From NCBI GenBank assembly GCA_034769895.1, contig CM068372.1:376589410-376653409 (forward strand): 64,000 nucleotides of DNA. Reading direction: 5' to 3'. The translations under genes and the position numbers were made by a program. Source of the stretch: Magicicada septendecula (lineage: Eukaryota > Arthropoda > Insecta > Hemiptera > Cicadidae). This document shows, in pieces, positions 32,081 to 42,989 of this stretch; positions within the stretch are counted from its first letter, which is position 1, and each line of letters opens with the position of its first letter. Below the pieces are notes generated by a model that worked only from the letters and a program-made list of their open reading frames with translations, searched no databases and had not been told where the DNA came from.

Positions 32081-33550
32081 TACTTCCATATTCCTTAAGG
32101 AATTTAAGTATGGTGATGGCAAAAAAAATCGTGTTCGAGATTATTGCAGATTCTGATTCTACTACACTCAAAACATGAAAAAAAGTCGTTTCCCGAAAAG
32201 TGTCTGTGTGTGTGTCTGTGTGTGTGTCTGTGTGTGTGTCTGTAGATTTTTTTTATATGGCAAACGATAACTGCCGCAAATTCAAACAGAATCAAATAAT
32301 TTTTTGCATACAGCCCTGATTTGTAGAGTACTCACGACCTATTGTTTTTGGTGAAGATCGGTTGAGGGAAAGGGGTTGTTTACCTGCAACGGTTTTTTTT
32401 TTATCAAGGGAAATTTTTTTTTTGGCAAACGATAACAGCCGCAAATTCAAACAGAATCAAATAATGTTTCGCATACAGCCCTGAATTGTAGAGTTCTCAA
32501 GACCTATTGTTTTTGGTGAAGATCGGTTAAGGGAAAGGGGTAGTTTACCTGTAACGTTTTATGTTTTAACAAGGGTATTTCCTATGGCAAACGATAACAG
32601 CCGCAAATTCAAACAGAATCAAAAGATTATTTGCATACAGCCCTAAATTGTAGAGTTCTCAAGACCTATTGTTTTGGTGAAGATCGGTTAAGGGAAAGGG
32701 GTAGTTTACCTACAACGTTTTTTTAACAAGGGTATTTTCTATGGCAAACGATAACAGCCGCAAATTCAAGCAGAATCAAATAATTTTCTGCATACAGCCC
32801 TGATTTGTAGAGTACTCAAGACCTATTGTTTTTGGTGAAGATCGGTTGAGGGGAAGGGGTAGTTTACCTGCAACGTTTTTTTATCAAGCGTATTTTCTAT
32901 GGCAAACGATAACAGCCGCAAATTCAAACATAATCAAATAATTTTTTGCATACGTCAGTGAATTGTAGAGGACTCTAGGAATTTTGATTTTGGTGAAGAT
33001 CGGTTAAGAGGAAGGAGTAGTTTACCTGCAACCTTTTACGTTTTAACAAGAGTAAAGTACTTGAAAATTCATTTAAACCTTTTCAAACAATGGTAATTGT
33101 TAAAAATAAAATAATTTTGTTGCCAGGCAATAAAATTATAGTTTTTTCATTTATGTATTTTTTTCTCAGTTATGTACTGTTTACGTTTCCATTTTATTAT
33201 TATGACTACCGCAATGAAAAGGCAGGGAACACACACACACACACACACACACAGTTCGCGTTATTTTTGGCCTCATTCATGTTTATTTTCTTACATTTGC
33301 ACGGTTTTTAAATGGAAAGTGCCGAACCCATACCAACATAACGCATGCAAGCCGAAAAAGTGTCCAGCGTGGATAGCGATTTCCTTCCTGTGGATCGCTG
33401 GGCAGTGTAACTGCACGTGTTTACAGAGGAACGATTCATAGACAGACTTTTCCTCTTTAGGGAATATTTAGGTAATATTTCATTTCGAAAATGATTTTAT
33501 ATATAAATCTTAGAATGTGGAAGTCATGTATGGTTCTCCATACCGATATT
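32081..33550 (+). mobile_element. Tandem-array element, copy 1
   Basis: It starts at TACTTCCATATTCC with a local palindrome, then TGGTGATGGC, a GT-rich run (32203-32242), and five units beginning CAAACGATAAC at 32261, 32426, 32588, 32745 and 32903 (spacing 157-165 bp). After an AT-rich tail the element closes with GGAAGTCATGTATGG and CTCCATACCGATATT. Start and end contain the same GAATATGGAAGT-like word in opposite orientation. There is no open frame. A CA microsatellite (33229-33253) and unrelated sequence lie between the array and the end. Superfamily unknown. Confidence 0.8.
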
Positions 33551-33591
33551 TATAAGTCACTTTTGAGAGCGCGATAGCTTGTTTAGTTTAT

Positions 33592-34792
33592 TACTTCCAT
33601 ATTCCTTAAGGAATGGAAGTATGGTGATGGCAAAAAAAATCGTGTTCGAGATTATTGCAGATTCTGATTCTACTACACTCAAAACATGTAAAAAAGTCGT
33701 TTTCCGAAAAGTGTCTGTGTGTGTGACTGTGTGTCTGTGTGTGTGACTGTGTGTCTGTGTGTGTGTCTGTAGATTTTTTTTCTATGGCAAACGATAACTG
33801 CCGCAAATTCAAACAGAATTAAATAATTTTTTGCATACAGCCCTGATTTGTAGAGTACTCGCGACCTATTGTTTTTGGTGAAGATCGGTTGAGGGAAAGG
33901 GGTAGTTTACTTGCAACGGTTTTTTTTTATCAAGGGAAATTTTTTTTTTTTTGCCAAACGATAACAGCCGCAAATTCAAACAGAATTAAATAATGTTTCG
34001 TATACAGCCCTGAATTGTAGAGTTCTCAAGACCTATTGTTTTTGGTGAAGATCGGTTAAGGGAAAGGGGTAGTTTACCTGTAACGTTTTATGTCTTAACA
34101 AGGGTATTTCCTATGGCAAACGATAACAGCCGCAAATTCAAACAGAATCAAACGATTATTTGCATACAGCCCTAAATTGTAGAGTTCTCAAGACCTATTG
34201 TTTTTGGTGAAGATCGGTTGAGGGAAAGGGGTAGTTTACCTGCAACGTTTTTTTAACAAGGGTATCTTCTATGGCAAACGATAACAGCCGCAAATTCAAA
34301 CAGAATCAAATAATGTTTTGCATACAGCCCTGATTTGTAGAGTTCTCAAGACCTATTGTTTTTGGTGAAGATCGGTTAAGGGGAAGGGGTAGTTTACCTG
34401 CAACGTTTTTTTATCAAGCGTATTTTCTATGGCAAACGATAACTGCCGCAAATTCACACAGAATCAAATAATTTTTTGCATACCTCCCTGAATTGTATAG
34501 GTCTCAAGGACTTTCGATTTTGGTGAAGATCGGTTAAGGGGAAGGGGTAGTTTACCTGCAACCTTTTACGTTTTAACAAGAGTAAAGTACTTGAAAATTT
34601 ATTTAAACTTTTTCAAACAATAGTAATTGTTAAAAATAAAATAATTTTGTTGCCAGGCAATAAAATTAAAATTTTTTCATTTTAATGTAAATCATGTATA
34701 AGAGAAAATATATCGCGCTTGGCAGGCGATATTAAGATTTAAATATAAATCTTAGAATATGGAAGTCATGTATGGTTCTCCATACCGATATT
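33592..34792 (+). mobile_element. Tandem-array element, copy 2
   Basis: It lies head-to-tail with copy 1, separated by 41 bp. Unit starts are at 33788, 33955, 34117, 34275 and 34433, a constant 1527-1530 bp after the matching unit of copy 1. So the whole array was copied in register, not amplified separately. It shares the same start and end words, but lacks the ~340-bp segment with the CA run. Confidence 0.85.
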
Positions 34793-34879
34793 TTTTTTTT
34801 AGTGGATATAAGTTGAGAATCAGATAATAAAACTGTTTCACACAGCTACGTAACAACCTATGTTAACGTTGCTGTGGTG

Positions 34880-34930
34880 TTTCCAATCTGGTGATGAGCT
34901 GAAAAGCTCCAAAGCGCTAATCGAGAGGTA
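34880..34930 (+). ncRNA. Degenerate hammerhead-like motif
   Basis: CTGGTGATGA is followed by a perfect short stem (GAGCT with AGCTC, loop GAAA) and then CAAAGCGC, where a hammerhead core would need GAAA. The resemblance to Penelope-type motifs is good in layout, but the core is damaged. Confidence 0.35.
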
Positions 34931-35785
34931 TTTGAACAGGAGCCGCGAATCTACGGATGGGGAAATGGGAGGAATTCCACCCCTCCACCATTTTGGAGGA
35001 GCAGGTCACTTCATACGAATTACTTTTTTTTAACGAACGTTCACCGAACAAGAAACAAGAAGGCGTCAATTAAACATCAGAATTTCTAGAAGTCCTAGAA
35101 GATTATTACAGAATTTCTATCTGCAACTGAACCCATTACTTGACACATCATTCACGATTTGAAATCAATATTTTCTCCTCGTGTGCTTGATGTTTTATAC
35201 GCGTTTGTGATCCTTAACAGTACTGTGGTTAGCTTCCCGGTTTTCTTAAGTGACAAGACAAAGAAGAGTTGGACCTTACGAAACTGAAAAGAAAAATGAG
35301 TAACTGGCGGTATCGATGATAGCAAATCATAAAATGGAGAAAGAGGAAAGCCCGACCAAAGCATTACACGTTCTTCAAGCTTGTGCTAGTGATATGCAAG
35401 AGTCACCAATGTCATAAAACAGTGTTCTGAGAAAATGGAGTTTTAAAATTGGTCAGTTTTTTTTATGACTCATATTATGGTGTCATGGTCTAGATCATGT
35501 TTGATGATCTGATAAATATTTACATATAGGGGTATATGTAAGAGCATGCCTCATGTAAGTTTAATTGCGAAAACTATCTTTAGTTTATAAAATAAATGTG
35601 ACACTGGTGGTTCTGAATTCAAAAACTGTTCCTGACTTCGGCAACCACTGATACTGTTAACTCGTAAGATATTACAGATTGACATTGGTGGTTTTTACAC
35701 ATGAAAACACATACCTTCCGGAGTGACTAATGTCATTTTCACCAAACACTGACTTTGGTGGTTATTGCACCAAGCCACAGATATC
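34931..35785. other. Unassigned stretch
   Basis: No frame with protein-family resemblance before the hAT tail at 35786. This may include the decayed body of that hAT element. Confidence 0.45.
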
Positions 35786-36005
35786 ATCTCATTCAAATTC
35801 TTTGTTGCAAATATACTGCACACTTCCTGTTAGCAACGCTAGTTCAGAAAGCTCGTTTACTTATGACAAAAGGATGACTGTCGACAACTATGACGGAGAA
35901 CAGGCTTGCTGGATTGTCACTGTTACATTTCATAGTGATATTATTATTTCAGACCCCGAAGAAGTTATTGCCCGTTTTACCAAACGTGAGAAACAGAATA
36001 GTTTT
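35786..36005 (+). pseudogene. hAT transposase C-terminal fragment (ZMYM1-like)
   Basis: Within an open frame (35730-36077) the order C-T-L-P-V-S-N-A-S-S-E-S-S-F-T, then V-T-F-H-S-D-I-I-I-S-D-P-E-E-V-I-A-R-F-T-K-R-E-K occurs. The first block is the L-P-V-S-x-A-x-x-E-R-S-F motif and the second the H-x-D-I-x-x-x-x-E-E-V-I-x-x-F helix of the hAT dimerisation domain. The region between is partly scrambled (Y-D-G-E-Q-A-C-W). It differs from the tail at 5246, so it comes from a different hAT family. Confidence 0.7.
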
Positions 36006-36075
36006 GTGATTGTGAATACGATAAAAATTTCATATCACGTTGTACAGGTGCATGGTTTTAATTCACAATTACTTT

Positions 36076-36945
36076 AAATAGTAACTGTACCTTACCAGTA
36101 GGCCCTACGTTGATTTTTGTTTGATACATAACTTAAATAAGTAGTGTGTATTTTAAATTGTAAGTGAATATTATTACAAAGACAATGAGCTGACAAACAC
36201 AGATAAAATGTTATACTTGTACGTTAACAAAATTAGTGTATTGATAATAACAAACTGTATTTGTATCTTCACTCATTCCTATCATGTGTACTTCAAGCCC
36301 TTAATGAATGGTCCAACCCCCCCAAAAATTGTTTACTGGATCAGCCCCTAGATATAGTGATGTGTGACAGTTTCTTTATCTTTAAACTCTGACTGTTGAG
36401 AAAAATAGTAAACTAACATTGGTATTTTAAAAATTAATAAATAACATTGGTACTTTAATAAAAAAATGTCCGAACTTTTCTTCAAAATTACTTAATTACT
36501 TTGAATTGTAACTGTACCTTACCAGTACATTTTTGTTTGATACATACCATGAATGAGTAGTGTATATTTTAAACTATAAGTGAATATTATTAAAAGGACA
36601 ATGGACTGACAAACACAGATATGTACGTTAATTACTGAAGTATTATTATATACGTAGGCCTATAATAATAAGAACTGACATTAGACTTGAACGTTAATAA
36701 AACGATACGCTAATAACAAACTGTATTTGTATCTTCACTCACTCCTATGATGTACACTTCAAGCCTTTAATGAATGGTCCAACTTTCCTTAACCCCCCTC
36801 AAAAAAAAAAAAAATTGCTTCCTGGATCACCCCTGGATATAGTGGTGTGTGACACTTTTATTTTCATTACGTTTGTATATCTTTCAACTCTTTCTGTTGA
36901 GAAAAATAGTAAGTAAATAACATTGGTATTTTAACAGAAAACTTT
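36076..36945. repeat. Tandem duplication of ~430 bp
   Basis: The stretch 36076-36430 is repeated at 36503-36945. Shared blocks include AACTGTACCTTACCAGTA, AACAAACTGTATTTGTATCT, CTTAATGAATGGTCC-like and GTTGAGAAAAATAGTAA. The copies have diverged by point changes and short indels. Both lie just 3' of the hAT tail and may be its 3' non-coding end. Confidence 0.85.
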
Positions 36946-36965
36946 CCAAACTACACAAGTGACCA

Positions 36966-37250
36966 CAGGCGTATCTAGAATTTGGTCTTCGGGGGTGGGA
37001 GTCCGGTCGAGGCGGCTTCATACAAAAAACACGACTAATGAAGATTACTATCTTTAAAGTAGTTGGAAATCGTGTGACGCATCCTGAAATCAATCCCATT
37101 AAAGTAAACGGAATAACACAATAAAAATACGCGTTACTGAAACACTGTTTAAAAGATACTTAGTGAATGAATGGATTTACTATATTTCATATTTCAAACG
37201 TATACGCTAATGCTGTGTAATACACGTATTTGTATGGACATATACATAAA
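36966..37250 (+). mobile_element. CAGTGGCG-ended MITE, copy 1 (3' truncated)
   Basis: It shares ATTAAAGTAAACGG, ACACAATAAAAATACGCGTT and TTCAAACGTATACGCTAATG text with the copies at 37499 and 39736, but lacks the right end. A LINE 3' end follows directly. Confidence 0.75.
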
Positions 37251-37254
37251 CACG

Positions 37255-37385
37255 TACCGTACTTGTATTTTAGAAGATCTCTGGATGGACAAGCAGCAGT
37301 GGAAGATGACAATTCAATTACTCCTGTAATCTTTGGTTCCGGAAAATGTGTAAACATTGTACAGCCGGAATAATAATAATAAAGA
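37255..37385 (+). pseudogene. LINE 3' end (same family as 63360-63760)
   Basis: The block with AATTACTCCTGTAATCTTTGG, TTCCGGAAAATGTG and a (TAA)n tail matches, in complement, 63362-63435. There it follows the C-terminus of a recognisable LINE. So this is the 3' UTR of that family, 5'-truncated. Confidence 0.7.
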
Positions 37386-37396
37386 AAAACAAATTT

Positions 37397-37490
37397 ATGT
37401 AAGCCATCATCATCTCCACTTCACGTTTAAAGCATTGTTGCCGTTACAGTTTCCATCTGTTTCTCAGTCGACCCAGGTTTCTTCTTCCTT
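37397..37490 (-). pseudogene. LINE 3'-end fragment
   Basis: CATCATCATCTCC followed by TTAAAGCATTGTTGCCG and CAGTCGACCCAGGTTTCTTC has the look of a minus-strand LINE 3' end with an (ATG)n tail. It is short and has no frame. Confidence 0.4.
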
Positions 37491-37498
37491 TTGCTTTA

Positions 37499-37912
37499 CA
37501 GTGGCGTATCTAGAATTTGGTTTGGGGGAGGGATGTTTATACAAAAAAGAAAACGAGTCTACTCAACATTACTATGTTTAAAGTGGCGAAAAGACGCGCG
37601 TATCATCTTGAAATCAGGCCCATTAAAGTAAACGGTAATAACACAATAAAAATACGCGTTACTGAAACATTGTTTAAAAGATACTTAACGAGTGAACTGA
37701 TTTCCAATATTTCATGTTTCAAACGTATACGCTTATGCTGTGTAATAAACATATTTGTATATTTAATACAGATTTACTACTGTATTATCATACACAGCTG
37801 AAAAAGTAGTAAAACACCCTAATGATTAAGAGATTAACAAATATCGTCAAATTTTTCGACCCTCTGGGGGTTGGGACTGGTCCCGTTCTCTCACCTCCGT
37901 AACTACACCCCT
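37499..37912 (+). mobile_element. CAGTGGCG-ended MITE, copy 2
   Basis: Left end CAGTGGCGTATCTAGAATTT. The right end (complement TAGGGGTGTAGTTACGG) is a weaker inverted match. The interior matches copies 1 and 3. It is non-coding. Confidence 0.75.
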
Positions 37913-39735
37913 ATTAGTGACCCTTTCTTTGAGGTCACCTTGAACACCGTGTTATCAACATGACATATAGACTTACCCAGGCCGTTGGTCGGTTGGTTGT
38001 TGATATTATCATCCAATATGACAGCGGTCGCCATTGCGCTACATAATTCGACACTACACAATCACATACACAGACACACTCTAATTCACAACAACACTAA
38101 CACAACAAGAACACTGACACAACAAGAACACTTGACGCTCGCTCGCAGTACAGTACGTGTATTTACCGCGAGACTCGCTCACTATGACTGACTTGTGTAT
38201 CGCGTTTTACATTTCACCACTACTGTACTGTACACTGTGTTGAATCGTCGACGTTGTTATTCTTGAATAACGCACACAGACACAAACGCACACATACACG
38301 ATGATAACAGATAAGATAGCGGCGGCGTGGCAGCGCGGTGAACTGTGTGTCGGGTTCAAACGGGAAGGTTACCAGTACTGGCGCTGGCACACCGCTATGC
38401 TGCTCTCTCCGCTTCGCGTGTGTATGTGTGTATATATTTAACTCAACCAGCCAGCGTGTGTGATTGTCGTCTATTCATTGACTACCGCGACTTCTGAGTT
38501 TCGTTTGTCTCTACACTTTGTTTTAATTCCAAGTTGAGGCGACGACAACTGAATTTCCAGTTACAGTATCTAAAATTTGAATTAAGCAAGCTGCAATTTG
38601 CGAAGTTTTATTTCACATGGCGGCTGAGTGGGATCGTTCGTAAAATATGTATAGAAAGCAAGGGTACCCACAGTGTGGGGGGAGGGGTTATGGGCATTTG
38701 TGCCATCAGAATTTGGGGGGAGGGGATTTTGGATGCGACAAAAGTTTAAAACGAATAAAATTATGTTTAAATAAGACTTAAAAATCTCTTTATCGAACTT
38801 TAAACTTAATTCAAATTTCCATTTCCATTAAAAGGAGTGGTCAGATTAACTCCCAGGCTACCGGTTTCGGTTTTAAACATTTGATAACAGGCACCCTGTT
38901 ATAAAAGGTCTAAAAGATCATAGCAAGTTACAAAATTTATTTAAAATTCCACATTTTTCACAAAAAGTGTTGCATATTTTTACAGATCAAGAATCTGATT
39001 AAATACGTAGGATCCAGTTCATGTATTCAACAAAACGTAAGGTAAATAATACATAAAATAAAAAATATAAATTATTAGTGATTTATAGTTATGATAACAA
39101 AAATTTTATAGTTTCATGAAATTATCTGTTTTAGATAAGTAACAGTAAATACAAAAGAAAATGCGAACATAATAAAATGTTTTTCGTTTGCAGAATATAC
39201 GCTCTTTTTAAAGAATAAAAGATTACAATAGGTTATTGGTTTATTGGGTTGCAGAAAAAGCATCCGCAGGAAATGATATTACAATATTTCCATTTTTATG
39301 AGACTTCCAGTGTCGTTGGCGCGTCCAACTCGTGAAATTCCTACTCAACCAGCCTCTTTGTTTTCCAACCTCTTTACATATCGGACACGCTTGCACACAT
39401 GTTCTGGCACAATCAGAATATTTAAACAGTGTGACGGTTACAAACCAATAGTTTTAACACGTTCAAATAAATGGTGGTTTTAAAAAATCCTTATATTATA
39501 TACAAAACTAATATTTGGCATTGGCATTCGTAAAAAACCAATCAATGAGTATAAAATATTTATTTTCAAATATCAGCGAATTATTTTATACAGTTCTCAA
39601 TAAATTATAATACAGTAGGCCTATTTATTATAGTTTATCGAGTTTGATAAAATACATAACGTAGTTTTTTAAAAATTAAAATATAAATTGTATTTAACGC
39701 TGTCGTAACGATATGACGATGGGGTAATAGCAAGG
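37913..39735. other. Unassigned stretch
   Basis: It contains purine/pyrimidine G-runs at 38678-38720 and AT-rich DNA from 38750 to 39735. No gene, domain or repeat family is recognised. Confidence 0.5.
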
Positions 39736-40150
39736 CAGTGGCGAATTTGAAGGAATTTGAAGGCAAGAATTTGGCCTTGGAGGAGGGTCCGGGGTCGGTT
39801 CGGCTTCACACAAAAGCAAAAATAAGTTAAGACTAATCAACATTACTATCTTTTAAAGTGGTTGAAGTCAGTCCCATTAAAGTAAACGGTAATAACACAG
39901 TAAAAGTACGCGTTACTGAAACACTGTTTACAAGATACTTATTGACTGAATTGATTTTCCTATATTGAAACGTATACGATAATGGTGTGTCATAAACCTG
40001 TTTGTATATTTAAAAAAGAGTTACTGCTATATTAGCGGACATAGCAGAAAAAATAATAAAACAGCCAGCAAGTTAAGAGATAACAAATTTTTTTTACCCT
40101 CTGGGGGGGGTCCGGTCACGTTCATCCCCCTCCCCGCTAATACGCCTCTG
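39736..40150 (+). mobile_element. CAGTGGCG-ended MITE, copy 3
   Basis: Left end CAGTGGCGAATTTG and right end complement CAGAGGCGTATTAGCGG form inverted termini. The interior repeats the GTAAACGGTAATAACAC and GTACGCGTTACTGAAACACT blocks. At 415 bp it is the most complete copy. No clear target duplication is seen. Confidence 0.8.
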
Positions 40151-40824
40151 ATACGGGCCATTTTTTGGGTAAGGACTGCGCCGTCTGCCTTGGGGAAAAT
40201 TGGCACCACTAGTAGGTAAATTAAATCCCTATACCGGGCAAGTGTCTTCCTACATCAGCAACAAATGGGATCGCGTTAAGTCTTCCACTACAGCAGTCAT
40301 AGGCAACCTCTGAATTTATGGGGGCGCGTATATAACTGAGGACCAGTTCCCACCCCTTCAATGGAAAATATAAAGGTGCGGAGCTGGAAGTTGAACATCA
40401 GCTGTCAATAGCTGAACGTTACATACATTAACTGTCGCTTTAACCCTTGCGCTTATATTTAGCCACGTGCAACACTGAATCAAAAAAAGCTTTGCAGTAT
40501 TTTTCATATAAATATGTGACAATTTTTCACATTACAAGTAGGTCATCAACAATTTGTCAACATGCTCACACACGTTAAAACTAACAAAACATTAAACGAA
40601 AAAATGGTTAAACAGGAAAACATTTTAAGAAAAACGAATTAAAGAACTTACCACAACAACACCTATTTATTTTCATAAAGTGCACGGAAATGTAAAACTA
40701 GAAAAAAATCTTTGGGGAGAAAGGTGTTTACAGGCTCTGGGCGACAAGCTCGACAATCGTATTGGGGATAGATGTAGCACGGGGCGTAGGTAATTTGCGC
40801 ATAGTATGCAGGTAGCGTCCCAAA
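40151..40824. other. Unassigned stretch
   Basis: Nothing recognised. The left flank of the MULE. Confidence 0.5.
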
Positions 40825-41027
40825 GATATGTAAACTGCGCACTCGGCGAGGGATTAACGGTTCTAAATACCTGGGGGCCCAAATACCTGTTCCTTCGTTT
40901 GTAAACATCTGTTTGCCTTGGGAGTACGTAAACTGTTTGCCTTCAGTCTGTGTCTCATTCTCTCGTGTCTTCCTACATTTGTGAGCGTGTTTGTACGTAA
41001 TGGAAGTGACTCGACTTTTATCAACCA

Positions 41028-42284
41028 ATGATAATTGTGGACGGGAATTCTTTCCGTGAGTGTAAAGTGTTGCTAGATGAGACTATCTTTTGGAGGTGCA
41101 CAGTGCGCGATTGCAAGGCAACGGTTCACACGTTGGGGCTTGACGATGTCATAGTGAAACATAATTTGCAACACACCCACAAAAAATTACAAAATCATCT
41201 AATTAGTCGCAGAATCATAAGCAGTGCAGCAAAGAGGAAAGCAGAAGACGGCATTCTGGAAAGACCATCAAAGATCATCAACCATACGATTGAAAACTAC
41301 TCTCATACGCTTGAAAATCTGCGGGTAGGCGATATCAATTGCGTACGCCGAAATATTTACAACTATCGTCGCAGAACTATGCCGAAGTTACCGAAGGAGC
41401 TATCAGAAGCTTTGCACCAACTGAAAACGATGGATATAAGAACGATAAAGGATGAAAAGTTTGTGCAAATAATTGACGAAGAAACATCCATTGTTGCTTA
41501 CACATGTGCGACAAATCTATATTACCTGTGCAAAACGGTCAAAATTTACATGGATGGAACATTTGAGTACTGTCCAAAGCTTTGGTATCAGTTTTTCACC
41601 ATTCACGGTGTTTATAACAGTCATTATATTCTGCTGGTGTTCTGCTTATTACCAGACAAAAAGGAGGAAACATACGGAAAGCTGTTTGATCTTTTAAAAA
41701 GATTGTGTTCTTCGTTTCATCATGCTCTAAATCCATCAACTATTATCACCGACTTCGAAATCGGTCTCCAGAACGCGACTTGTAAATCTTGGCCAAATGC
41801 TAAGTTGCTGGGTTGTAGGTTTCACTTAACACAAGCATGGTATTGGAAAATACAAAAACTTGGCCTTGCTAAAGAATATAACAACGAATTGAGTGAAATT
41901 GGTAGCTGGTTGAGACATTTATTTGGTCTCCAGTATTTGGATCCGAATGATGTCGATGACTGCTTTGTTATGGATTTCGCACCGGATCAACCAGCAGATC
42001 AGAGAGTTACAGAGTTTGCAGATTATTTGGTGGAGCATTATTTGGATGGCGAATTTCCTCCCAATATGCAGGCAGAAGAAGGAACATCACAGGAGCACAC
42101 AACGAATGCGTGTGAATCATTTCATTCAAAATTCGGTGAACAATTCTACCATGCGCATCCATCTATTATTCATTTCACCGAAGTTTTGAAAATGTTTCAA
42201 ACGCAATCTTACATAAAAATTAACAGTATCAACGGAGCTAGAAAACCCAGCAGTTCAAGTTCTCGGCGCCAAAACATAATTTAG
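41028..42284 (+). CDS. MULE transposase with FLYWCH-type zinc finger
   Basis: An uninterrupted 418-codon frame. Residues ~1-51 form a FLYWCH-type finger: W22, C24, C29, then H45, H49 and H51. Residues ~150-370 carry the MULE catalytic core: D176 in D-G-T-F, D242 in T-D-F-E, the C-R-F-H pair (C263, H266) and an E in N-A-C-E-S-F-H (E363). The start ATG at 41028 is the first Met after an in-frame stop at 41007, and it gives a full finger. The C-terminus ends in a serine/arginine-rich tail at residues 403-418, so it could be slightly shortened. The protein should bind the element ends and cut and paste it. No intron is needed to read it. It is the only intact-looking protein gene in the window. 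Whether it is expressed, or is a domesticated host copy, cannot be told. Confidence 0.9.
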   Translation: MIIVDGNSFRECKVLLDETIFWRCTVRDCKATVHTLGLDDVIVKHNLQHTHKKLQNHLISRRIISSAAKRKAEDGILERPSKIINHTIENYSHTLENLRVGDINCVRRNIYNYRRRTMPKLPKELSEALHQLKTMDIRTIKDEKFVQIIDEETSIVAYTCATNLYYLCKTVKIYMDGTFEYCPKLWYQFFTIHGVYNSHYILLVFCLLPDKKEETYGKLFDLLKRLCSSFHHALNPSTIITDFEIGLQNATCKSWPNAKLLGCRFHLTQAWYWKIQKLGLAKEYNNELSEIGSWLRHLFGLQYLDPNDVDDCFVMDFAPDQPADQRVTEFADYLVEHYLDGEFPPNMQAEEGTSQEHTTNACESFHSKFGEQFYHAHPSIIHFTEVLKMFQTQSYIKINSINGARKPSSSSSRRQNII

Positions 42285-42429
42285 TCCAAACTAAAAATAT
42301 ACAAAAAGAACGAAATTTCAAGATACGACTTCGTCAAGTTTTGTAGCCATTTCACAAAAGGAAGAAAATAACGTAAAAGTATATAAAATAAAAATAAAAT
42401 AAAATAAAAATATAAAAAATAAAAATAAT

Positions 42430-42730
42430 TAATAAAAAAACTATAAATAAAATTAAAAAAAAACTTTAACCACACCAGATATCGTATATCTGCCAGTCCT
42501 AAGTCTGGATAAAGTGGGAAGGAAGTTTTTTCAAATTTGTGTGTACAAGATATGCATCATGTACCCCCCAAAATAAAAATAAAAAAATAAAATAAAAAAC
42601 TATAAATAAAATTAAAAAAAACTTTAACCACACCAGATATCGTATATCTGCCAGTCCTAAGTCTGGATAAAGTGGGAAGGAAGTTTTTTCAAATTTTTGT
42701 GTACAAGATATGCATCATGTACCCCCCAAA
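42430..42730. repeat. 158-bp tandem duplication within the MULE
   Basis: The block from AACTTTAACCACACCAGATA to CATGTACCCCCCAAA occurs at about 42463-42572 and again 158 bp later (42621-42728) with almost no differences. The A/AT-rich spacer is repeated too. Near-identity implies a recent event. Confidence 0.93.
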
Positions 42731-42989
42731 GCTCGGCGCAATATAAACCTTGAACGTTCTGGTCACAGAATGGCTGTTCACACAACCACAAATTGTTTAT
42801 TTTTCCCAAAATCTACATCAGTTACTTTCATTACATGCGGTGGTGGCTCCACCTGTGTCTCTAATTGCTATCTTCCCAACACGGCTGCAACTCTATTAGT
42901 GCAATGCAGGAGCGGAAGCAGTGAGAGAAGTCGTGAGGGGGCAGTGTGCGAGCAGGTACCGAGTGCGCAGTTTACATATCCTCTAGCGG

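Larger units (their letters stand above)
40825..42980 (+). mobile_element. MULE (Mutator-like) DNA transposon
   Basis: A perfect 22-bp inverted repeat (40825-40846 and 42959-42980, core GTAAACTGCGCACTCGG) brackets an intact transposase gene, giving 2156 bp. No matching 8-9 bp target duplication is visible at these ends, so the true termini may lie slightly elsewhere. A related word (GGGAGTACGTAAACT at about 40920; complement of GGGAGTATGTAAACT at about 43030) occurs outside or inside these positions. A 158-bp tandem duplication fills part of the 3' side. Confidence 0.75.

Noticed and set aside
40663-41028. 121-codon minus-strand frame upstream of the MULE
   Set aside because: No domain is recognised, it overlaps the MULE left end, and there are no supporting signals.
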